From contig CM070723.1 of the NCBI GenBank assembly GCA_036346275.1, positions 31,378,176-31,442,175 of the forward strand: a stretch of DNA of 64,000 nt. The letters run 5' to 3'. The notes under the pieces are model-generated. The model was not told the DNA's origin, ran no database searches, and saw nothing but the letters and a program-made list of their open reading frames with translations. Source of the stretch: Otatea glauca (taxonomy: Eukaryota > Streptophyta > Magnoliopsida > Poales > Poaceae). Shown here one piece after another: positions 10,666 through 20,201 of this stretch. The translations under genes and the position numbers were made by a program. Within the stretch, counting starts at the first letter, position 1. Every line of letters begins with the position of its first letter.

Positions 10666-12223
10666 TGTTGGAAATATGCCCAAGAGGCCAATCATGCTCA
10701 TGATTATCATGTATTTATGCTTATGTTGTCCCTTTAATAATGTCATATTATAGATCATCAAGTAGTGACTTGATCATGAAACTTTGTAATTTGACTATGG
10801 CATTATTATAAATTGTCCTTTGTTTATTTATTGTGTAGGACACCAATAAACTATATTCAACACAAGCACATGAATTGATTGATAATCACGTTTCATGGAT
10901 TATGGGTATGTGATACCATTCAGTCATGTGAATATATGTAAGTGTACAAGCTATTGGACTGACCCGCTTGTCAAACACCTTTTGAGAATTTGATTAGTAT
11001 CATAAGTTGTTTAATACAATGATAATGATTGATCCTTAGACTTGAGATCAACACAGTTTCCTACATGCGGATGGTATGCTTTAATGTTGTCTAACTTTGT
11101 CCGTAACTGGATAATCATAAGGACAACACTCGGGTATACATTGAATCATGCAGAGGGAAGTCTATGATCAAGATGGAATTTTTCCTCCTCATACTAAGGG
11201 AATGATATCAATAGGCCACTCGATGAAACGGACTAAAGAATGTGCATGGCCATGCCCGAACGATTAAAGTTGTTAATCGATCGATCTTATTAGTCTATTT
11301 CAGAGAATCGAGAAAATCAGTTTAACAGTGCAAGGATGATAGACCTCAACCTTGAGTTAAACCATGATATCAAACTAACAAAAGGACCAACATTTAATCA
11401 TTGAAGGTTTGTTGGATAAATGACATTCATGCAATTTGGGTAGTCGTTATGTTTTGCTAGGAGCCGCTTGCGACTAATAAATCGGAAAAAGAGTTTTTCG
11501 ATTTATTGCCAACATAGCATGAACCTAAAGGGTCACACACAAGAATAGGCTCAAGACATATTTATGAAAGCTTGTCTTGTGAAATACATGTCAATGCGAT
11601 TGAACATGATATCTGATTATTTACAAAAGGGCCACGAATTTGCATAAAAATATGATTTTTATGCTGAAATCACTGTAGCAATGATGAAAACTGTACCAGA
11701 GGCTAAACCACTGTAGCATGTCGGCACTCTGTAGCAAACCCGACTGCTACAGTGCCAGATGTCCTAGTACTGTAGCAACTGACTTGCTACAGAACCAGGC
11801 GAAGCTATAGTGTTTTTTTGCTATAAATATGCCATCCTGGGTTCATAAAGTGCGAGAAATTTTAGAGAAAAATTTGAGAAAAAAATTGAGGGTGAAAAAG
11901 TTTCACCTGAACCAGGAAAAGGTCACAAGAGTCATATCGCCCGGTACTAGCATACCAGCGTACGTTGTCTGGTGCCTGTTCTTGTGGATACCTGAAGGAT
12001 GTAGCTGCTTTGCTGCGAAGATCTGACTGAGTCCACTTCCGCTGCCACATCCAAGCGTTGAAGCTACAAGCTGCTAGCTTCATCTTTGCGCTCCTAGACA
12101 ACGGTACGCATTCGTGTACTTTCTATTTTATCGCTAATCTTTGTTCTAATGCATGCGATGATCGTCCGGGAAGGGAATAAATTTTTTAAATTTACGAGGT
12201 CTTTCCACCCCAGTTTCCCATCA
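10666..12223 (+). mobile_element. Angela/BARE-like copia solo LTR
   Basis: It starts TGTTGGAAATATGCCC and ends ...TTTCCCATCA. It is bracketed by the 5 bp target duplication ACCGA (10661-10665 and 12224-12228) and sits inside gag text that reads through once it is removed. The opening is the one remembered for Angela/BARE/WIS LTRs of grasses, and 1558 bp fits their LTR size. There is no internal region or second LTR, so this is a solo LTR left by recombination. A second, diverged copy lies on the minus strand at 20202-24715. Confidence 0.9.
11673..11829 (+). promoter_or_regulatory. LTR promoter: six CTGTAGCA words before a TATA box
   Basis: CTGTAGCA occurs at 11673, 11711, 11729 and 11770, and its reverse complement TGCTACAG at 11745 and 11785. 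All lie within 120 bases that end about 30 bases before TATAAATA (11822-11829). The clustering and position suggest an enhancer or silencing target. The minus-strand relative keeps part of it (TGCTACAG at 20721). Confidence 0.5.
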
Positions 12224-13950
12224 ACCGATTCCATTGTATCCTCTTCTAAGACTTCAGTTGGTTTCTCTTTTTCCACCCTTTGCGAGCTAAGTGATGAACA
12301 ACTGGAAATTTTTTCAGAAAGTGAGCTTGCCCTATTAGCCCGCAAATTTTCTCATACCTACAAAAGGGTGAGGGAGAGGAAGAGAGGTGGCATGATCACC
12401 TGCTTTGAGTGTGGTGGCCCCAACCACATTCGTGCAAACTGTCCCAAGCTGGAGAAAGGCAAGAACGACTCTGGCGGTTTGGGAAAGAACGACGACACCA
12501 ACAAGAATCCTTTAGTCTGCGACCCGGCGTGTGAGAAGAAGTACCACAACTTCTTGAAGTACAAGAAGCTCTTCAACTGCGTCCTTGTTGCACTCGACGA
12601 CATCAGCCTCTCCGACACGGAGACCTGGAGCGATGAAGGTGTGGATGATCCGCAAGAGAAGAACAAGGGTGGCAACGACTTCACCGGGATGAGTTTCATG
12701 GTGGACGCCAACGGCATCAACGACTCCGAGCTCTACAGCGACTCGGATGAGGTACCTACTATGACCAGCTCAAGGAAGCTTTCTGCAAGTTAGGAAAATT
12801 TCATTCTAGAACTAGAGCTAGGTGTATGGAGTTAGAGAAGGAAGTACGCACCTTGACTCGGGAGTTAGCTTCACTTAGATCTTGTCACTCCCGGGCCTCT
12901 GATGACTATACTCTTTGCGATGCTTTGCTTGTGGAGCTTGAGAATCTAAGGACTATACATGATAGTGTGCTTTCTGAGCTTTAAGGTCTTAGGTTGAAGA
13001 ATGGTAGCACTAGTTTTGTTGATGTTATTCCTGTAGATGCTATTTCTTCATGCCCACACTAGCGCATCATGTGAAAAGTGCCTTAAACTGCTTTTTGAAA
13101 TTGATGCCATGAGCACTCACATTGGGAAGCTATCTACTAGAAATAATGAACTTGAATTGCATGCTTGTAAGGACTTAGTCAGCTCATGTGAGGGCTATAG
13201 GAAACTAAAATTTGACAAATAAGCATTAAATATCAAGTTGCTGAACTTGCTAAGGACTTACTAGCTAAGTCACAAGAAAGTTGCTTGCAATGTGTTGAGA
13301 TTGAGGGGGATTTGGATAAAATCCAATTCGAGCTTAGGAAAAAGCAAGAGTCGCAGACCTTTAGGTTCAGAAATGCCCAATGCGTATCTTGTGAAGCCCT
13401 CAATGTAGAGGCAGCCATGCTGAGGGAGAAAAATGCACGTGCTGGTAGTTCTTCCCTATCTGACTCTTCTTCTTTTTCTTTCCCCTGTTCTTCCTGTGCC
13501 TCTCTCTTCTAGGAATGTGAGTACCTCATTAGCACTCTTGAGAAGTTTGTAGGAGGCAAGAAGAAGCTCAATCTTATCCTAGACTAGTCCAAGATTAGTA
13601 GATTCAATCAAGGTCTAGGATTTGACTACTTGGAGCACGCTCGGGCTCATCCTACCACTATTGTGCATGGCTCCAAGAGTGGAGAGATCGTGTAGCTCCC
13701 AGGATGAGCATCATTATGTTTAGATCTACTGGGGTTATCCATGGGAACTCTGACCAGAAGGTTGCTCCTTCTGCCTCTAGTAAGGCGATGTATACATGCA
13801 CCTTTTGTTGGAAGTCTGGGCATTTAGCAGATTGGTGCTTCAGACATGCCAAGATCATGAGGTGTGAGTGTGTTCTTGTCCTTAGGGATATTCAAGGTGA
13901 TCCTCAGAGTCTGAGTGCTCTTAAGGCACACACTACCGCTAGATAAGTTA
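12224..13950 (+). pseudogene. copia gag C-terminal region with CCHC knuckle, copy II
   Basis: An open frame of about 185 codons from near 12236 to 12793 carries GFSFSTLCELSDEQLE, the intact knuckle CFECGGPNHIRANC, and an acidic tail (TWSDEGVDDPQEK, DSELYSDSDE). Downstream, frames at 13037-13222 and 13285-13512 carry a coiled-coil-like Cys-rich segment (QCVEIEGDLDKIQFELRKKQ). A frame at 13704-13946 has a second Cys-rich motif, CTFCWKSGHLADWC, a good CX2CX4HX4C knuckle. Two knuckles in gag are therefore readable in this copy. Stops and frameshifts separate them. Confidence 0.75.
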
Positions 13951-14364
13951 GAGAGTCGTCTGTTTTTGGGCAGCGTCTAGGACACGGATTTCAAGCTGTT
14001 CAGTCGAGTTTTCATCCTATAGTTGCTCATGGTCAGTCTCTCCATTGTCCTTTTGATACTCCTCGTGTTTCTCCTTGGGTTAGATATAAGTGGCGTGAGG
14101 TGTTTTCATGTATGAGATTTGGGCAGCCTCACTAGGATGGTCCGTCCTTTGCACGATGATGGGCCAACCCAACACTTGCTCCTAGATCTTTTGCTGGTGC
14201 TTCTTTTGGACTTCTGAGAGTAGAGCATCAGAGAGACACTAGAGTCCAATCTTTTCCTCCTGTGGCTGACTCTTCGAGGCGTCGTGTGATTCAGTATTGG
14301 GTTTCCAGATCTGTTCTTCTTTATCCCAGTACTGAGTCACCTCTCTCTTTTCCGCTGATGTAGG

Positions 14365-14652
14365 TCTATAGGATGGGGAAGGGAGAGGTTTGGATCGTTG
14401 ACTCTGGTTGTTCCCATCATATGACTAGAGACTCTACATGGTTATCTTCTCTATCCGAGCTCTCGGTGATGAGTTGGTCACTTTTCAGGTTGCTTTGTCA
14501 AGCAGAGTCATAGCTAAAGATACCATTTGCATTAATGACAATTTTATTCTTACGGACGTTGCCTTGGTAAGTAAGCTGCAATATAATTTGCTTTTTGTCT
14601 CTCAGCTTATCAATGACTCTTTCGAGGTAATCTTTAAGAGTAGTGCTTGCAG
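14365..14652 (+). pseudogene. copia protease, copy II (5' of the MITE)
   Basis: The text GEVWIVDSGCSHHMTRDSTW holds the aspartic protease motif DSG, followed in other frames by CINDNFILTDVALVSKLQYN. In copy III the same stretch is continuous from 33478. The hAT MITE at 14653 interrupts the following KSSAC segment. The enzyme would mature the polyprotein. Confidence 0.75.
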
Positions 14653-15113
14653 CAGGGTTCAAAAAACCAAAACCGTGAAAAACCTCAAAAACCGAAACCG
14701 TGAGAACCCCAAAAATCGCTCGAAAAACCGTTTGAAAACCGTTAGAAACCGAAGGGTTAAGAAATAAAAAAAATTGAATTTTTTTTTGGAAAAATTGAAA
14801 ACTGTTCGATTTTCAACAAAAACCCGCTGTTTTTTGTCAAAAACCGTTCGGTTTTCGCGGTTTACCGCAGTGTTTCGCGAAAAACCAACCGACCAATTGA
14901 ATGTTCCTGAAAAACGGTTTTTCGAGCAGTTTTTTTGCGTAAATAGCGTTTTTTTCAATGGTTTTCGAGCGGTTTTCAACAAATAATTTTTGAATTTTTT
15001 TGAATTTTTGTTTAAATTAGATCGGTTTATCGAACGATTTTGGATCTCGGGTCAGCGAGGTAAGGTAAAAAACCGCGAAAACCGAGTGGTTTTTCACGGT
15101 TTTTTGAACCCTG
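14653..15113 (+). mobile_element. hAT-type MITE
   Basis: This is a 461 bp element with perfect 16 bp terminal inverted repeats, CAGGGTTCAAAAAACC at the left and its complement at the right. It is flanked by an exact 8 bp target duplication, GCTTGCAG (14645-14652 and 15114-15121). An 8 bp duplication with C/TAGGG termini is the hAT signature. The interior is rich in AAAACCG / CGGTTTT words, which look like subterminal transposase-binding repeats. The open frames inside are by-products of these words. Removing it restores the copia text SSAC...QDTWF. Confidence 0.93.
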
Positions 15114-16137
15114 GCTTGCAGGATACTTGGTTCATCTTGGGGTTTAGTTTGGGGATCTCTAGATTTGGGAGAGTCTTCCATGCTAATTTTTCTATTTTTT
15201 ATGGAAACTCTCTTTGTCGTTTGATTGCTTCTGAGTCCCATGATCTCTCCTTCTGGCATAGGAGACTTGGTCACATCGGTTTCAACCATTTGACCCGAGT
15301 TAGCAGCCATGATCTCATTTGTGGTTTTCCTAAACTCAAGATGGTCAAAGACTTAGTTTGCTCTCCTTGCGGACATGGTAAGATAGTTGCTACTTCTCAT
15401 CCTCTAGTCACTATTTTAATGATAGATGCACCAGTACAGCTTTTACATATGAACACTATTGGTCCAGCAAGAGTGCAGTCAACGGGTGGGAAGTGGTATG
15501 TTCTTGTCATTGTCGACAATTTTTTGAGTTATTCTTGCGTATTTTTCATGGCCTCGAAGGATGAGTCTTTTACCCATTTCAAGGGTTTTTCCGTAGGTTG
15601 TCTGTTGAGCTCCCTGGTGCCTTATGAGCTATACGTAGTGACAATGGCACGAAATTCAAGAACTCCTACTTTGAGAGCTTCTATGAGGAGTTAGGCTTAG
15701 AGCATCAGTTTTCCTCTCCATACGTCCCTCAACAAAATGGCGCAGTGGAAAGGAAGAACATGACCTTGGTCGAGATGGCCAGGATGATGCTAGATGAGTA
15801 CAATACTCCTAGAAAGTTTTGGGCTAAGGCTATAGCTACTGCTTGTTATGTGTCTAATTGAGTATTCTTGAGAGTACATTAGCACCGCACTTCTTATGAG
15901 TTTATGTATGAGCGAAAGCCCAATGTTTCACATTTTCGTGTGTTTGGTTGCAATTGTTTCATTTTGAAGTCTGGGAATCTAGATAAGTTTGAGTCTCGTT
16001 CTTTCGATAGCATTTTTCTAGGTTATTCGACTTCTTCTCGTAGCTATAGGGTCTGGAGTTGTGAGGCAAATAGGATCATAGAGACTTATGAGGTGACCTT
16101 TAATGAGGCTAGTCCAGGAGCTAGACCCGACATATAA
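15114..16137 (+). pseudogene. copia GAG-pre-integrase and integrase, copy II
   Basis: The frame at 15150-15694 has FWHRRLGHIGFNHL and LVCSPCGHGK, the HHCC zinc-binding part, then GGKWYVLVIVDNF with the first catalytic Asp. The second Asp block (RTDNGTEF in copy III) is frameshifted near 15640. PQQNGAVERKN supplies the third acidic residue region near 15730. A frame at 15904-16137 has SHFRVFGCNCFILKSGNLDK and the GYSTSSRSYRVW C-terminal block. The enzyme would insert element DNA. At least two stops and two frameshifts break it. Confidence 0.8.
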
Positions 16138-16439
16138 GGCTCTTCTTCCCTCTTCGAGACCATCTTTATAGAAGATGAGGATGATGGAGATGACGGTGTT
16201 CCACCTGATCTAGTGCACTCTACACCTAAGTTGCCTCCTATTTCTATCTCTGCACCTAAGGGAGACTAGCCCTTACCTTCAGACTATCCTCCAGCAAGTG
16301 GCTCTGATCCTGCCTCTTCTGTTCATGAGGTAGAGGCCACTTCTGCTTCTGGACCTCCCTGCCATATTCAGAGATATCATCAACCTGATATGATCATTCG
16401 CGATCTATTTGAGCGGGTCACGCGCTCAAAATAAGGGTT

Positions 16440-17297
16440 GTCCTCTTTCTGCATCCACTCTGCGTTTGTTGCCTCTTTTGAGCAGAAGAATGTCTCTTAT
16501 GTATTATTCGATAAGTCTTGCATTAATGTTATCCACAAGGAACTTGAGAACTTCGAGAGGAACAAGGTATGGTAGCTTGTCAAGCTTCCATCTGGTCATA
16601 ATGTCATTGGGACCAAGTGGGTGTTAAAGAATAAGCGGAGTGAGGATGGGGTTGTCATTTGGAACAAGGCTAAGCTAGTTGCACATGGCTTTTCTCAAGT
16701 TAACGGTCTTGACATTGAGGAAACCTTTGCCCCCTGTAACTAGACTAGAGGCTATTAGGATCCTGCTTGCATTTTTGGCATCCAAGGGCTTCAAGCTTTA
16801 TCAAATGGATGTCAATAGTGCATTCCTCAATGGGTATATTGAGGAAGATGTGTATATCAGGCATCCTCCAGGATTCGAGAACCCCATGTACCCAAACCAT
16901 GTCTTCAAGCTTACCAAACCTTTATATGGACTTAAGCAGGCCCCTAGAGCTTGGTATGAGAGGCTTAAGTCCTATCTTCTTAGTCATGATTTTAAGATGG
17001 GTAAAGTAGATAAGACTCTGTTCATCAGACACGAAGATTCTCCTTTTCTTCTCTCCAGATTTATGTGGACGATGAGCATGATGGGCAAGTTGAGCTACTC
17101 TCTTGTGTCTCAGTTTTCAGATGTGATGAGCATAGATTTTGAGATGAGCATGATGGGCGATTTGAGCTACTTCCTCGTCTTCCAGATCAAGCATACTTAG
17201 GAGGGTATTTTCTTGCATCAAGGCAAGTACACTGGAGACCGCCTAAGACGCTTGGACATGTCTAATGGGAAGCTGGTGATGACTCCTATGGCCACCA
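16440..17297 (+). pseudogene. copia reverse transcriptase, copy II, catalytic loop altered
   Basis: RT blocks are readable: ELENFERNKVW, GTKWVLKNKRSEDG, then after a frameshift near 16730 LEAIRILLAFLASKGFKLYQ, MDVNSAFLNGYIEEDVYI and KPLYGLKQAPRAWYE (frame 16679-17200). At the YVDD site the frame reads SRFMWTMSMMGKLSYSL. The DNA still has TATGTGGACGATG, but bases after it were replaced by a copy of the downstream GAGCATGATGGGC segment. RNase H is absent. The enzyme is dead. Confidence 0.8.
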
Positions 17298-17507
17298 AAC
17301 TTATCCGTGAAACATCATGAAATACCATGAAACCCAGTGAAACATGCTATACCGTTAGAAGTGATTTTTAACGGTATAGCATTGGATAGTAGCTCTCTAT
17401 GCTTAAATAGATGTTCTCTCTTCTCTCTAGATTGAGTTTGCTCACAGTCTTATAGGACTAGCATGTGTTGGGCCCCTAGGTAAGTAGGGTCTGTGTGTAC
17501 TCCTATT
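17298..17507 (+). other. copia copy II 3' remnant with a small hairpin
   Basis: Bases 17298-17407 match no other copia copy and hold a perfect 13 bp inverted repeat, TGCTATACCGTTA (17345-17357) with its complement (17369-17381). From 17408 the text is the copia 3' untranslated region (ATGTTCTCTCTTCTCTCTAG, as in copies I and III) up to the gypsy insertion. Confidence 0.6.
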
Positions 17508-18185
17508 TGCACCAGAATTTGGCAAGGCATGGCCAAATTGTCAGGTTAAGATAAAAAATATTTTGGCCGATATCGGATAAGAAACGAAAAGTTAAAGATA
17601 GAATTATGACCGATATTGATCCAAACATGGAAATTCTCTCCAAGTAAGGGCCGACATGGATCATGGTTGATAATGAATCAGACAAGAACATGATCGGCCA
17701 ATGCACTATAAAACATTATCGAGAGCGAACAATGACATCAACATAATCAACCAAACAACTCGCATCTACTTTATATTTACTTTCCTATCGATTAGGAGTG
17801 GCCTTATAATTTAGAATATTTTCTGTAATCCGATTTTGATAAATAAATTTGCGCATCGCCGATTGTTGCACTTCGTTGATTACGCCAGGTTTGATTTTCT
17901 CTGATCCGGTTGCGCATCACCTTTTTCGAAAAAGTCTACCTTTATCTACTATATAATCAGCCCTAATCGACTGTTTAGATTTATCGTTACCCTTTGGTTT
18001 GATTGGCTTTTTAGCCTTTTAGATCTTTACCGATTGACACACTATATCGGCCTTCAGCGTGTTTTTCCATCTATCTTGCCGATTGCAGGATCAAATCAGC
18101 TGGCACGCCCTGAGCCTTTTGAACCCGGCGTTCTTTGTGTGTTTGAGCCGACTAATCTTTCATCACATCTTTCGGCACCAACACA
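17508..18185 (+). repeat. 5' LTR of gypsy E1
   Basis: It starts TGCACCAGAATTTGG and ends ...CACCAACACA, followed by ATTTTGGCACGCCCGGTAGGAC, the leader or primer region. It matches the LTR of E1' in order and motifs. The length of 678 bp agrees with the 672 bp copy. The frequent GCCGAT words are typical of these elements. Confidence 0.75.
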
Positions 18186-18544
18186 ATTTTGGCACGCCCG
18201 GTAGGACACGATGTCTTCTTCAGGGAAATTGATTCCGCTGTCCGATCTCAACTCTGTTGCTATAATCATCCCTAGGATGATTTAACACTAGAACAATGTA
18301 AAGAAATTGAAGATTGGAAAGCCGTGGTCGAAGAGATGATGCTGAGCTATTTTCAGAAAACTCGACATGATGTCACGCAGAAGGCTGCATTACCGATGGA
18401 TAATGCCCTCAGTGATGCAGGGATTACCAACACATCATTGAGTCAATACATGCCTGCACAAGCTGAATTATCTGCTATGATTAATCAATCTATGCACCAT
18501 GCTTTGATTAATCAATCATCGGCTCTGGTTACAACTCTTAAGGC

Positions 18545-18632
18545 GATGATAGCTGATAGCGTTTTACAACTCTTAAGCCGATGATAGCTGATAGCGTTTT
18601 ACAACTCTTAAGCCGATGATAGCTGATAGCGT
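18545..18632 (+). repeat. 35 bp tandem repeat inside gag
   Basis: The word GATGATAGCTGATAGCG recurs at 18545, 18580 and 18615 with a unit of 35 bp. Because 35 is not a multiple of three, the duplication breaks the gag frame (KAMIADSV continues as VLQLLSR then stop). The flanking KAMIADSVKAIAQE would read through with one unit. Confidence 0.85.
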
Positions 18633-19025
18633 TAAGGCCATAGCTCAAGAGTTGGAATTAGCTGGAAGCCTGCTCGATCCAATGCAGACCTTGCCGAATT
18701 ACCCAATTTATTTGGTAGCACAAAATACTCAAAGTCCTATAGCCGATCCTAAACCATCGGCTATGACTTATTCCCTTACTATGATGCCAACCCAGCCTAC
18801 TGTCATACTGCCGTGAGATCCTCATGCAAGTGGGGTTGCGTATTACCAAGCATATACCGATGCTGCTAAGTTGGATGTACTAGCCAACTTACCACCATCA
18901 GCTCCGTTCTACTCTTTCCCTCAATCGGTTCCACAACCGATTGAACCTCCTAGGTACCAACTATATCCTGAGCCGATTCTACAAAGGAATATGGCTCCAT
19001 ACAAATTTGTAATGTACTCGGAACC

Positions 19026-19775
19026 TCATGAGACCATGCCGGCCCAGCAAGCCAAGCTTCTATCTAAGCCAAGACAAGGGCCCAACAACTTCTAATGCTC
19101 CAAGCCCAGCTCTAGATCAAGCCCAAATTCGTTCACAAGTCCAGTTCGGCCCCCAGGAGTAGTCCAACTAAAAATGACCCTATCTAGGAAATATAAAGTC
19201 CGTTTGAGGCATTCTTGGACTCTACGAAGAAGCCCATGACAAGAACTTTCTAACGGAAGTGGTTTCACATTCAAATTACTTATAGATCGACGGGAATCAT
19301 CAAAACTATATGACGTATAGAAACTGCTGGGTGCTGCGACACCTCCACTTGGGCTCAAAGGCCTTGTACGACTTAGGGTTGCACGGCCAACCCCTTGGCC
19401 GCCTCCTTTGCCCTTCTCCTCATATATATTCAGTAGCCGTCGCTAGAATAGATGGGTTTTGCTTAGATTACAACTAGACACTTTGTCAGTTTTTCGTCGT
19501 TCATCGGTTTGTGAAACCCCAACTCGTGTGCTTGATATTATTCGCAATTTCATATTGCATCTTCTACATTTTGCTTGTGTTCTCGATTCGCATGCAGGGA
19601 TAAGCCTTCTTGGCGAGGTCAACCGTGTTTGTGCGTGGTTGATAACCAAAGAAGCCGTGGTGTAGCGATTGCAGGGTTTGAATCAGTTTTGACTCAAAGT
19701 TTGATTGTCAACGTCGAGTTCTCCACCAATCGATTTAGTACTACCTGTCAGAAGATCAGGCCACCATTCCCATCA
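19026..19775 (+). mobile_element. solo LTR of family G2 in E1 gag
   Basis: A 750 bp LTR, TCATGAGACC...TTCCCATCA (the usual first bases TG have become TC), is flanked by the exact 5 bp target duplication GAACC (19021-19025 and 19776-19780). It matches G2 LTRs at 25711, 26250 and 38001 throughout, including CATATATATTCAGTAGCC and the GTGCGTGGTTGATAACC block. No internal sequence remains. Confidence 0.92.
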
Positions 19776-20201
19776 GAACCCTTTGTTCCAATACCAGAGT
19801 AGATTGTTAGGAAAAATAACATGGGATATGAGCAGTCTGGTCAATTCCCATCGACTCAACAAACCTATCAACCCGAGCTTACCCTCGGGGGCAGAATGCT
19901 AATTACGAGCGTAATTGGCAAGCTGCTAACACTGCAAAGGCTAACATAGTAAATTGGGTTGATCAGGTATCTGTCGTATTGCGAGGTCAATTCACCATAT
20001 AGTCCAAAGGGAAGGTTGTCGGCAATGGGAAGCCATACCCTTATTACATTGATTGAATGACTTGACCTAATAACTTCAAGGTTCCTGATTTTGCGAAATT
20101 CTCTAGGGATGACTCCGTCACTACCTTGGAGCACGTTGGACATTTTATCGCGCAATGCAGTGAAGCTGCTTAGTCCGACGGGTTAAAAATTAGGTTATTT
20201 C

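Larger units (their letters stand above)
9987..17507 (+). mobile_element. SIRE-type Ty1-copia, copy II internal region, interrupted
   Basis: Gag, protease, integrase and reverse transcriptase segments can be followed in order through two clean insertions (10666-12223 and 14653-15113). It is cut at 17507 by the gypsy E1. RNase H is missing: at about 17298 the RT text stops in GACTCCTATGGCCACCA and resumes near 17410 in 3' untranslated sequence. No second LTR of this copy is visible, so its right end is lost or lies beyond E1. Confidence 0.85.
18211..20201 (+). pseudogene. gypsy E1 gag, N-terminal and core parts
   Basis: ATG at 18211 opens MSSSGKLIPLSDLN, parallel to E1'. A frame at 18324-18584 ends inside a 35 bp tandem repeat that shifts the frame. 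A frame at 18616-18816 reads MQTLPNYPIYLVAQNTQ and MMPTQPTVIL, and 18871-19095 reads LPPSAPFYSFPQSVPQPIE. A G2 solo LTR splits the gene at 19026-19775. After it, the core is readable to 20201 (NNFKVPDFAKFSRDDSVTTLEH) with stops. An Angela-like LTR then splits it again at 20202. Confidence 0.8.

Noticed and set aside
14659..14986. Frames of 107 and 70 codons rich in Lys, Asn, Phe
   Set aside because: They lie wholly inside the hAT MITE and come from its repeated AAAACCG words.
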